DNA from: Bacillota bacterium
GTDB lineage: Bacteria; Bacillota; Sulfobacillia; DUMF01
Reading direction: 5' to 3'
NCBI GenBank assembly: GCA_012840015.1
Contig: DUMF01000027.1
Span: 1-64,000, forward strand
DNA length: 64,000 bases
Part shown: positions 53,621-61,882 of the stretch, one piece after another
How the letters are laid out: the number at the start of each line of letters is the position of its first letter
Numbering within the stretch: the stretch's first letter is position 1
Position numbers and translations under genes: made by a program
The notes under the pieces: generated by a model
The model's input: the letters and a program-made list of their open reading frames with translations, nothing else
The model's database searches: none
Told to the model about the DNA's origin: nothing

Positions 53621-54080
53621 TCACGCCTCCTTCTGGTTACCCGGAATTGTGGCAGACAAACAGCGTCCTTTTTGAAGCGCATCCTTCAGACGACCATGGC
53701 TGCAGGGTGGATGAAAAGGCACCACTATGGAATGGCCGGTCACCGATGATTTGGCCTGTCGGCCCCCGTGGCGGAGCTGTACGGCTATCTTGACGCCGTG
53801 CGCGTGAACCGCGTCCGCCAGACTTCGCAGCCCTGGAACGCGCCGGCCCAAGTAGATTCCCACCTCGTTCTGAAAACCCCTCCCCGACGGGTAGACGTAC
53901 GAGGCTTCGGCTACACTATTATGAGGCCAACCCCTCCTCTCGCCCGCTCCACACGATAGGCCCGCAATCGATTGGTTACCGAACCATTCTCGTAAGCACA
54001 GTTGATCACATCGGGGGTATGACCATCCTGTTCTTGAGATACATGCTGCCAATCGTGATTGGGCTCGTCAAAAGCTGAAA
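53621..54080 (-). pseudogene. Old-yellow-enzyme-type NADH:flavin oxidoreductase fragment
   Basis: N-terminal third of an OYE/2,4-dienoyl-CoA-reductase-like barrel: EASYVYPSGRGFQNEVGIYL, LRSLADAVHAHGVKIAVQLR and HGGRQAKSSVTG match the family's FMN-binding first strands. Upstream, the expected start of the barrel is scrambled, and the frame stops at 53621 long before the NADH and cluster domains. No downstream continuation was found, so it is a truncated remnant. Confidence 0.75.
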
Positions 54081-54477
54081 ACTCTCCAACGCAACCCTCC
54101 CATCCACTGTAACAGTCTTAAGTTGCATAGCCGGTTGATCTGTTGGTCAGCCCGCCCGCTAAGCAGTAGGTCCCTCCTGACTGGACCTATTCTCCGCCCC
54201 TTTCTTGCATTTGATTACCACGTGCATCTGCATTCAGGTAGGCCACACTAACAGCATTCGGCTGTATGACTCTTCGCAGCATATACTTGGACCAAACTTC
54301 GGAGACACCGAGCAGGATACGTCAAATAACTGCTATTGCCAGTTTTGGACGATTCTGTCGAATGCTTACATATCTATTCTATGCCTACTATGAATGTACG
54401 AATCCACACTATCGAGTCGCCATCACGGTCCGGTCTCGGCTGTGAATGCAGTCAGGCGTGACACCTGTTCCCTACGT

Positions 54478-54594
54478 CACCGGCCACTGCAGGCCAGTTG
54501 TCTCAACAACACGCGTCACAGTAGCAGATCTGCTCTCTAAATCACTGGCCACCGCAAACCGGTTGTCTCAACAACACGCGTCGCAGCGGCAGAT
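54478..54594. repeat. Two 52-bp imperfect direct repeats
   Basis: 54478-54529 and 54543-54594 are the same 52-base sequence with about nine differences, at a 65-base period. A 20-base core, GTTGTCTCAACAACACGCGT, is identical in both and contains the short inverted repeat GTTG/CAAC. Only two copies exist and the intervening 13 bases are too short for a CRISPR spacer. They lie about 130 bases before the winged-helix/nuclease-like gene. Confidence 0.75.
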
Positions 54595-54722
54595 GAATCG
54601 AAGCGCCATAAGTCTCAATAGGCAAATCAGCACAATCTCGCGGCACTCCAGCGAACGTTGTCTGGTAGGTTACTGGGCACAAACATGGCGGGTCTTGCCA
54701 AAATATGGTATTCTGTGTCTAG

Positions 54723-55520
54723 TTGGTTGTTGGGGAGGTAGCACACATCCGACTGGTCCTCGAGCATCTGGTTTTGGACGCTCTTATGAGCTCTAAGGAG
54801 CTGCCAGACCTCGCCAAGCTCATTTATTTGCACGTACATTGCTCAAGACCTCGGTCAATTACTCAATTAGCAGGAATCTCTCGTTATAGTGGGAGAACGG
54901 TTCAGCGTGCCTGCCACGCCTTGGAACAAGCAGGGTGGCTCAAGGCAGTTCGTGTGGGCAGAACGAAGCAGCTGGTTGAGGCGATACCAAATAAAGTTCA
55001 GGAACAACTCAAAACCTACGTCGAAGAAGGATACTCTATGGCGCGCCACAAGGGAGAGTTTCTCGCTCGGAGCTGGCTCGACATAACCATCGCCAGCACG
55101 AATTATGTAGATAACGCCCGGCCGCAGTTCCTTATCAATCCATCCACCGGAGAGCCTTTGGAATACGATCGCTATTACCCGAGCCCCGCAAACGTGGCCT
55201 TCGAATTCAACGGGCTGCAGCACTACGGCCCCACTGACAAGTACTACAGCGAGGAGGATTTCAGGAGCACGCGAATCCGGGACCTGATCAAGAGAGCTCT
55301 GAGCGATGAGAATGGCGTTACTCTGGTGGTGCTGACCTACAAGGACTTGTCACTGAATAGAATTATGTCGAGCATTCCAGACATGTTAGAAAAGACTTGG
55401 GTGGACAATGAAGGCCCCCTAGTCCAGACACTCGAAAGGTTGTCGACCCAATACAGGACGAAAGTAGAGAAAGTAGAGAAAGCAGAGACGCAGAGAGCGA
55501 AAGCAGGCAGGACAAAATAG
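54723..55520 (+). CDS. Winged-helix protein with PD-(D/E)XK-like nuclease domain
   Basis: Up to 265 aa. Residues about 30-90 form a helix-turn-helix (ITQLAGISRYSGRTVQRACH then LEQAGWLKAVRVGRTKQLVE). The C-terminal half has the pattern EYDRYYPSPANVAFEFNGLQ followed by HYGP, then a charged helix and LVVLTYKDLS. That Asp-to-Glu-x-Asn/Asp-Gly-x-Gln/His spacing resembles Vsr/DUF559-type nucleases. The end is a charged repeat (KVEKVEKAE). TTG 54723 opens the frame; ATG 54786 is a later option. Function is not known; DNA cleavage or mobile-element control are possibilities. Confidence 0.7.
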   Translation: MVVGEVAHIRLVLEHLVLDALMSSKELPDLAKLIYLHVHCSRPRSITQLAGISRYSGRTVQRACHALEQAGWLKAVRVGRTKQLVEAIPNKVQEQLKTYVEEGYSMARHKGEFLARSWLDITIASTNYVDNARPQFLINPSTGEPLEYDRYYPSPANVAFEFNGLQHYGPTDKYYSEEDFRSTRIRDLIKRALSDENGVTLVVLTYKDLSLNRIMSSIPDMLEKTWVDNEGPLVQTLERLSTQYRTKVEKVEKAETQRAKAGRTK

Positions 55521-55949
55521 AAACTTCCCGCAATTGACAAAGTCTAATGTAGTAGCAGTGGGCGACCGACATGCAGAGCATTTTTTCTTCTATTTCCCTA
55601 TGATGCCGGTCGCATCAGCCTTGCTCTTGAGCATGCACCCGCGCCTGGCGAAGCAGTTGCTCCTTGTAGGGCGGCTTTCGGCTTTCCTAGGGGCACAACA
55701 AGATGTCCCCTATCCGGCACTCACTGAACATCCCCCGCCCCCATCTACCAGCCTTTATCTGGAGCCGCTCCTCTGGATGAACTCCGGAAGTCCCAATGCG
55801 ATCGCTAAAACGAGGATTGCAATCCCACAGGTGTACGCTGGGTTTACCGTTTTTCACGACGCTATTGTCCCCACAAAGCTGACCGAAGCGGAACAGACGC
55901 CACCAGAGCCGATGGACGGTAGCACCATGTACCCAGATGGTAAGCAGCA
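55521..55949. other. Degraded stretch, no gene assigned
   Basis: Minus-strand frames include a hydrophobic piece (YTCGIAILVLAIALGLPEF) that suggests a lost membrane-protein gene, interrupted by stops. No family is named. Confidence 0.4.
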
Positions 55950-56990
55950 TCGGTACGAAGACTGACGACATCAACATACTGTACCCCAACATTACGTATA
56001 CGGCGGCAAAAACAGGTGGCTTCATCGATCAGCGAATCTGGGCACTTTTTCCTTGCTTACGAAACCCAATCTCAGGGCAGGTAGGCCACACAGACATCAG
56101 ACCTCTTGAGCAGAAGATAAGCCATCTCTCGCAGGGAACAACCTGGTCAGGGTTGAAGTTCTCGCTATAACCGCCCGCAGTCACGATCCCAGCATTAACA
56201 GCACGTTCGATAAATGGGCGACACCAATGGCCGGTCAGATCTTCGAATGGCGCCTCCGAAGGCGCCTGACCTTGCAAGGCGTGGGGGAGCCAGACGGACT
56301 CCGGCAGCATCTTGAGGGACTCAGCCCGGCTTAATGGCCGATCCGGCTTTAAAGATACCATCGGAATACCCGTTGACGGTATCCACGGATTGGAGAATCA
56401 AGATGAGACCCTCTCCGCTGCAGCATACCCTGGCGCCTGGGGAAGTTACAAAGACAACGTCTTCTCGTGATGAGGGTTTCAAAGAACCGCTGATGTCGAC
56501 ATGACCCACCAGACCATTGCTGACTTGCCCTCTATCATGATTCTCACCGAACCCACCGCCTGGAACTGGCACAAGGTCCTTACGATGGATTGGACCATAG
56601 CGGCCTCTCTGCCGGAACCGACGGAACTTCTCCTGATCTCGTGATCTCTCCTGATCTCGCCTGAAAAACCATAGCGCAAGTACCGTCTCTTCTGGTGGAA
56701 ATACCTCGCACCCTGGTCTCTTTCGGGAGCGGAACCGTCATCATCCCGCCCTTATCCGGCAGCCCTGCTATTAGCGTCTCGATGGCTACTCTGGCTGGAG
56801 CCGAGGTAGCAGGGACAAAGTATTCAACTGGATGGACATAGATCCCGGTCTGGAGAACAAAGGAAAGTAGACGAAAAACCGTGTGATGCCCGACACGACA
56901 AAGGCTGGCCGGGCTGTAAGAAGTATATTGACTACGCCCGACACAGCCACGAGAAGGGACATAATTAAGGCAACAACTATCCCCACTGGT
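55950..56990 (-). pseudogene. GerMN-SLH domain protein, broken
   Basis: Read on the minus strand: a signal-like start (VVALIMSLLVAVSGVVNILL). Then, in another frame, a GerMN domain: YFVPATSAPARVAIETLIAG, GGMMTVPLPKETRVRGIS, RRDGTCAMVF. In yet another frame, IVRTLCQFQAVGSVRIMIEG and GLVGHVDISGSLKP. SLH repeats follow: VNGYSDGIF, then KPDRPLSRAESLKM, FEDLTGHWCRPFIERAVNAG and GGYSENFNPDQVV. At least four frame changes break it. Intact versions are exported germination/cell-wall proteins held to the S-layer polymer, supporting a spore-forming host. Confidence 0.78.
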
Positions 56991-57636
56991 CGTCTTTCAT
57001 GTCCCCTGGTGGCACGCGTGAATTTGTTCCTATATTTATTTTGACGATCACAAACGCCTGCGGTTTCAGCCTCTTTCTATTGCAAATTACGCGCTAGGCA
57101 AAGGCGCTGAAGGCACGAACAGTATTTCGCCCAAGTATGGGATTATGGGATAAGGAGAACTGAGCTTTGGCCCCCAAACGGATTTAGGCAAGACGCTCTA
57201 AACTTGGTGAAGCATGACCATGGGACGCAGGAACAGTTGAGGCATGGGCAATTCGCCCGGGAGGTAAGTTGCAGGTTGTGAGAGAAGTATTTGAGACTCG
57301 GAATACTCGGCGGAAGCCACTAGCCAGAACACCAGAGATACCGTTGTGAGTCGTTAGGTGAGTAAGTCCAAGAACTCGGCGAAGGGGCTTTTGATAGTGC
57401 AACGGCGTGTAGCCATCCTGAATTCACCTGTCCGCCATTTTTAACTCTTCTGCCAATTGCGCTTAGTTTTTTACCAAATCTCTCAGAATGGCGATCTCCG
57501 GGCCTCTTTGGGCTAACAGTCTTTTCAGCCGTTTATTCCCAATGCGAGTGCGCTGTACTCCGGCCGTTCCCAGGCCCCTACAGCGGGCCTGGGAGAGTGT
57601 CAAAGAGCGTCGCCGTGGGGCGATGTTCCGAAGCCA
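56991..57636. other. Gene-poor stretch
   Basis: Only short frames without start signals. Nothing recognised before the integrase remnant. Confidence 0.45.
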
Positions 57637-57888
57637 GTGTTGAGACCGGACAATGGGCCACAGTTAATAGCCGCCGATGTATTCGAAGCAGCGTGCGAAC
57701 ACTACAGCCGTGACCATAAGGAATATCGCGCAGGACTCCATGGAAGCATATTAGACTGCAGCAGAGTTCACGGAGTTCTGCAACAACAGGTGTATACACT
57801 CAAGCGTCCACATACACCGCTGGAGAAGTTCTACAAAGCGTTTCCGAGAAACGGTATAAAACTACACTCATTACGGTATAATGCCTAA
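57637..57888 (+). pseudogene. IS3-type integrase core remnant
   Basis: RPDNGPQLIAADVFEAACEH is the second-Asp segment of a DDE integrase (normally RSDNGPQF). Soon after, HGSILDCSRVHGVLQQQ and a Glu-region-like stretch appear out of order with the frame, and the normal C-terminal end is missing. It is a short dead fragment unrelated in frame to the transposase at the left edge. Confidence 0.6.
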
Positions 57889-58126
57889 AACTTGGGAGGC
57901 AATTCGCAAGCTTGTCATGAACAACATCTAGCAAACGCGGGGGCAATCGGTCCGATAGGCCAATTACCCCCACATGTTCATCTTAGCCACGGTCTTCGAA
58001 CAACTCTTGCCCAGTGGGTCGGTGCTCTTATCTCCGTCGTTATGCTACCCTGCTTAACAACTTCGTTGCGTTGACCCGTGCCGTGACCTAGCCGTCTAGA
58101 CTTCACCCCTTACAAGTCGTCACTGC

Positions 58127-59719
58127 TTAGCCCCTTACCCTGAGGCCAATGCTCACCAGGTAGTAACCGAAGTAAAGCAGAGCGACTAGGCACATACCCC
58201 AGGCAATCTTCTTTGTTGCTATGGCGTCCCGGACAAGCTGGTCCAGTTTGCCCTCTTCTTCCGCCTTATCTATGAACTCGCTAGCCGCGTTCGTGCGAGC
58301 GCTCTCGTCAAAGAACTCTACCGCCCTTTGAGAGGGTTTGGTAAGACGGCTAACGATCAGATACCCGGCAATTGAGAATCCCAGGCCCCAGAAAATCGGA
58401 TTGATCTGAGGCATGATCTTAAACATACTAACCACGATGTAGGCCAAGGGTCCCAGGACTACAGCAGCGAGGGCTCCCTCTTTCGTCGCCCACCTGCACC
58501 AGAAACCACCGAAGATGACTATAGCCCAACCAGAGACGATTATCCCATTGGCATATGTCGACACCCACCAAAGGCCTCCAGGACCTCGGAGAGACAAAAT
58601 GGCAGCAGCCAAAACTCCGACGAACTGTGATATTCTCGCCACAATTAACTCAGTCCGGTCTGAAGCATTGGGGTTAATGATACTCTTGTATATGTCGCGT
58701 GACAATCCGAAACCGACATATAATAGGATCGAGTCAATCGTGGATACTATAGCTCCGAAGATGCCACCTGCAGCAATACCAGCTATTACGGGTGGCGTGT
58801 ACTTCATGAGTCCTTGTATAAAGACTTGTTCGGCGGGCTTCACATCGGGCAGTAGGAGCCTCAAAGAAGGAATAGCAATTGCCAGTACCATCATTGGGAT
58901 CCCGATATAGAAGAAAACGGAGATAGGAGTTGCCCTCAATAGGGTCAGGTCATTCTTGGCAGAGAATCCGCGAGCCGCAAAGAAGGGCGATACTTGAGGG
59001 AATATCAGCCATATCACAAAGGTTGCGAGACCTATAGATAAAGGCGAATTTGACATTCCGTGGATTGACCAGAACCCGGGATAGGTCTTCGGGAGTACCT
59101 CAGTTATGGCCTTAAGCCCGCCAGCGGCCGATAGAAACGACGGAACAGCTAGCATGATCAGGATAGTTGTCAAGAACATCATGGTGTCTGTAACAGTCAC
59201 GCCATATTGCCCACCCAGAGAACAAAAGATTAGAACGGCTATTGACGTTATCACCACGTAGGTTTGGTAGGAAATATTTGTCAGCATCGAAAGCAGAACG
59301 CTTGAAGCCATCATCTGGGCTTGCGCAGCTCCGATCAATGCAGCCAGCACCACAATCGTAGCCAATATCCGAACTACCTTGCTATCATATCGTTTCTCAA
59401 TATAGTCCTGGATAGTCACGATACGATGGGACCTAAACCTCCGTACGGGATATAACATTCCGAGGGCAAGTCCCGTCCAGCATCCAACCCAAGCGCCGAA
59501 CATGGATGGTTCAATTGGGCCGTTTTTGTACCATATCGCCGCCGTACCAAGGAATGTCAGACCGCTTATGACTGATGCAACTGTTGTCCCTACGATTAGA
59601 AGAGTCGGGGCCTGTCGGTGCATCAAGTAGAACCCAGCCGGGTCTTTAACATACTTTGCTACATATAAGCCGACGATAAGAAACAGGGCAAGCATTAGAA
59701 AGAATATTACAGTTATCAT
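58127..59719 (-). CDS. Sodium:solute symporter (SSS family)
   Basis: 530 aa, about 13 helices. VKDPAGFYLMHRQAPTLLIV precedes helix 2; VASVISGLTFLGTAAIWYKN, IAAGGIFGAIVSTIDSILLY (sodium-site helix) and SRDIYKSIINPNASD are family features. A soluble C-terminal insert (FFDESARTNAASEFIDKAEE) precedes the last helix. Its ATG overlaps the stop of a 41-aa membrane protein gene (ATGA), so the two are coupled. It is the last gene of the sigma-54-driven operon and should import that pathway's substrate. Confidence 0.92.
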   Translation of the reverse strand: MITVIFFLMLALFLIVGLYVAKYVKDPAGFYLMHRQAPTLLIVGTTVASVISGLTFLGTAAIWYKNGPIEPSMFGAWVGCWTGLALGMLYPVRRFRSHRIVTIQDYIEKRYDSKVVRILATIVVLAALIGAAQAQMMASSVLLSMLTNISYQTYVVITSIAVLIFCSLGGQYGVTVTDTMMFLTTILIMLAVPSFLSAAGGLKAITEVLPKTYPGFWSIHGMSNSPLSIGLATFVIWLIFPQVSPFFAARGFSAKNDLTLLRATPISVFFYIGIPMMVLAIAIPSLRLLLPDVKPAEQVFIQGLMKYTPPVIAGIAAGGIFGAIVSTIDSILLYVGFGLSRDIYKSIINPNASDRTELIVARISQFVGVLAAAILSLRGPGGLWWVSTYANGIIVSGWAIVIFGGFWCRWATKEGALAAVVLGPLAYIVVSMFKIMPQINPIFWGLGFSIAGYLIVSRLTKPSQRAVEFFDESARTNAASEFIDKAEEEGKLDQLVRDAIATKKIAWGMCLVALLYFGYYLVSIGLRVRG

Positions 59720-59841
59720 TTCGAGTGCCTCCTCTTAATCTCCGCCAGGTAATCCCTGTCGACAATGGCAGAGACCGCGAGTGCAATACCGACCATCAGT
59801 ACAATTGGATATGCAAAGAAGATCACCAAAGGGATGTTCAT
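59716..59841 (-). CDS. 41-aa single-helix protein coupled to the symporter
   Basis: Short gene starting at ATG 59841 with GGAGGGG 7 bases upstream, ending in TGA that overlaps the symporter ATG. The product has a hydrophobic helix (about residues 3-26, VIFFAYPIVLMVGIALAVSA) and a charged tail DRDYLAEIKRRHSK. Small membrane partners encoded directly before SSS transporters are known in other bacteria, and the coupling here suggests an accessory subunit. The interaction itself is inferred. Confidence 0.75.
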   Translation of the reverse strand: MNIPLVIFFAYPIVLMVGIALAVSAIVDRDYLAEIKRRHSK

Positions 59842-59864
59842 CCATTCCCCTCCTCGGAGTAAGA

Positions 59865-60809
59865 CTATTCATAGAACCTTGAAGCTTTAAGCTGGTTGAT
59901 GAGCTTCTTTGTGTATTTTTTGACTGCTTCATCTTTCTTCGGACCTGTATAATCGAAGAATCCGCGGCCGGACTTGACACCAAGCTCACCCTTTGCGACC
60001 TTCTCCCTGAGTAGCCTATTGGCCTGCTTGGAATCATCCAGCTCTTTCAGTAGTTGATCTCCGACGATGCACCAGATATCCAACCCGCCTAGGTCAGCTA
60101 TCTCCAGTTGTCCACTCGTAGCATAACGAAATGCTGGACCGAACTTCAGCGCTCGATCGATGTCTTCCGGCGAAGCGACCCCGTGTTCCATAAGCCAGAA
60201 GACTTCTCGAGCTATTGCTTGCTGGATTCTATTGGCTACCAGTCCTGGAATCTCTTTGAGTACTCTTACCACCTTCTTGCCTATACGGTCGTAAAGTTGC
60301 ACAACCGCTTTAACTGCTTCCGGATCTGCATTTTCCGGGGAAAGAATCTCCACGAGGGGAACAATGTGTGGAGGGTTGTACCAATGCGTAATCATGACCC
60401 TTGGCTTGCGTCTGTTTGATACATGGACAGTCATGTCGGTTAGCTTTAAGCTGGAGGTATTGCTACTCAGAACTGCCGATTCCGGTGTAGTTCTATCCAT
60501 TAAGCGAAATAGTTCTTGTTTCAGAGCGAGCTGCTCGGGCACCGCTTCAATGACGTATTGGGCCTCCGCTAGCGCTTCCTTGAGATCTGTCAGAAAATGG
60601 ATGTTGTCTAACGTTCTGCCTATGACGTCCTCTGTTATCAGCCCTTCTTCAAGGAATACCCGGAGATTATTGGCAATATTCGTCCGTGCTTTGTCCAGTA
60701 TGTCTTGGGTAGTATCTACCAAGGATACGTCAATACCATTCATGGCGAAGGCTTGGGCAATTCCGTGTCCCATAGTCCCTGCACCAACGACGGCCACTCT
60801 ATTGATCAT
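59865..60809 (-). CDS. 3-hydroxyacyl-CoA dehydrogenase family protein (possible carnitine-type dehydrogenase)
   Basis: 314 aa. The N-terminal NAD motif VAVVGAGTMGHGIAQAFAMN and VIEAVPEQLALKQELF, the catalytic SSNTSSLKLTDM and ITHWYNPPHIVPLVEIL (His and Asn dyad), and a C-terminal domain with VANRIQQAIAREVFWLMEHG are visible. It is longer than 3-hydroxybutyryl-CoA dehydrogenases (about 280 aa) and has HWYNPP where those have HFFNPxx, closer to L-carnitine dehydrogenase/lambda-crystallin relatives. ATG 60809 follows GGAGGGG. The preceding BKACE gene would cleave the 3-keto product. Confidence 0.88.
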   Translation of the reverse strand: MINRVAVVGAGTMGHGIAQAFAMNGIDVSLVDTTQDILDKARTNIANNLRVFLEEGLITEDVIGRTLDNIHFLTDLKEALAEAQYVIEAVPEQLALKQELFRLMDRTTPESAVLSSNTSSLKLTDMTVHVSNRRKPRVMITHWYNPPHIVPLVEILSPENADPEAVKAVVQLYDRIGKKVVRVLKEIPGLVANRIQQAIAREVFWLMEHGVASPEDIDRALKFGPAFRYATSGQLEIADLGGLDIWCIVGDQLLKELDDSKQANRLLREKVAKGELGVKSGRGFFDYTGPKKDEAVKKYTKKLINQLKASRFYE

Positions 60810-60819
60810 TGTTCCCCTC

Positions 60820-61656
60820 CTAACTTTGCTGACTTGGTTTACGCAACCGCAATATCTCCCTGGCCTCGTCTGGCGTGGCAACCTCGCGTCCCACCTCCCT
60901 AGCCAATCTGACGATTTTCTCTACGAACTCCTGGTTCGACTTTGCGAGGACACCTTTGGACAAGTAAACGTTATCTTCCATCCCAACCCTGACATGTCCG
61001 CCCATTGTTAATGCCATGACCGACATGGCAAGTTGGTTCTTGCCAATTCCGATGACAGACCACGTTGAATCTCCGGGGATGGATTCCACAAGATGAAGCA
61101 GGTTCTTGTGTGTGGCCGCTATACCGCCAGGAGCTCCCATAACAAACTGATAATGGAGAGGAGGCGTGAGGATCCCTCGGTTCAAATAATAAAGGGAATT
61201 ATAAATCATGCCCGTGTCGAAAACCTCAATCTCTGGCTTGACTCCAACTTCCTGCATCCTCTTGCCCAACTTTTCTAGGAAATCAGGAGGATTCAGGAAT
61301 ACTGAGGAGTGCATCCAGTTCATGGAACCGCAGTCGTAAGAAGCCATTTCCGGCTTCAGTTCGGTGAACGGACGCATTCTGGTTTCATCGTCGAAGACTA
61401 GCCCGCCGGACGTAGTTAGGTTTAGTATAATGTCACATTTTTGACGAACCAATTCCACTACTTCGCGAAACTTGTCAAAGTTCATACTAGGCTTACCGTC
61501 ATCATCCCTAACGTGGATGTGAGCTATGGCCGCACCCGCATTCCAGCTTCGGTATACTTCCTCCGCTATTTCCCTGGGAGTGAGAGGGACATAGGGAGTG
61601 TCCTTCTTGGTTGGCCATGCGCCAGTCGGTGCAACAGTAATTATCAGCTTATCCAC
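60820..61656 (-). CDS. BKACE (beta-keto acid cleavage enzyme, Kce family)
   Basis: 278-aa TIM-barrel zinc enzyme that condenses a beta-keto acid with acetyl-CoA and splits it into a new CoA ester plus acetoacetate. Motifs: LIITVAPTGAWPTKKDTPYV, AAIAHIHVRDDDGKPSMN (zinc His-x-His), LNLTTSGG, EVFDTGM and GGHVRVGMEDNVY with ANQEF-like ending (here KSNQEFVEKI). The open frame extends to 61791, but GTG 61656 has AAGGTGAG upstream and lies downstream of the predicted sigma-54 transcript start, so it is chosen. Specificity in this family varies widely; the dehydrogenase partner suggests 3-dehydrocarnitine or a similar keto acid. Confidence 0.9.
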   Translation of the reverse strand: MDKLIITVAPTGAWPTKKDTPYVPLTPREIAEEVYRSWNAGAAIAHIHVRDDDGKPSMNFDKFREVVELVRQKCDIILNLTTSGGLVFDDETRMRPFTELKPEMASYDCGSMNWMHSSVFLNPPDFLEKLGKRMQEVGVKPEIEVFDTGMIYNSLYYLNRGILTPPLHYQFVMGAPGGIAATHKNLLHLVESIPGDSTWSVIGIGKNQLAMSVMALTMGGHVRVGMEDNVYLSKGVLAKSNQEFVEKIVRLAREVGREVATPDEAREILRLRKPSQQS

Positions 61657-61706
61657 CGGCCTCACCTTCCGCAACGAGTTTGAAACCTTCTCGGTATTGG
61701 GTGATA

Positions 61707-61722
61707 AGCAAATAAGATGCCG
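61707..61722 (-). promoter_or_regulatory. Sigma-54 (-24/-12) promoter of the BKACE operon
   Basis: On the minus strand CGGCATCTTATTTGCT matches the consensus TGGCACGNNNNTTGCW at GGCA, TTGC and the last T, with the mandatory GG-N10-GC spacing. A transcript start near 61696 would leave a 40-base leader before GTG 61656. A sigma-54 activator gene lies directly opposite. Confidence 0.8.
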
Positions 61723-61786
61723 CGGGAAAAGGCCAAGGTAGGAGACGGCGTGGTGGGATTTCAGGGGATCGCGTGTAGCGACTTCG

Positions 61787-61880
61787 CACACAGATGATTG
61801 TGTAGTGTCCGAATTTTGTACTTTTGGAAGGAATCTTTAGACACCGAGTCGAATCTTTCGGGAGGCACGAGGAGGCACGG
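61787..61880. repeat. Candidate activator-binding repeats upstream of the sigma-54 promoter
   Basis: Three repeat types lie 65-170 bases upstream of the -24 box: the inverted repeat ACACAGATGATTGTGT (61787-61802), a direct repeat GAATCTTT at 61831 and 61851 (20-base period, two helical turns), and GGAGGCACG at 61861 and 61871. The last copy serves as ribosome site of the regulator gene. The distance suits an upstream activating site. Confidence 0.45.
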
Positions 61881-61882
61881 AC

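Noticed and set aside
54478-54594. CRISPR array
   Set aside because: Only two copies, imperfect, with a 13-base gap; no cas genes anywhere in the window.
61657-61791. Longer BKACE reading frame
   Set aside because: It would span the sigma-54 promoter; the shorter form has a ribosome site and family-normal length.
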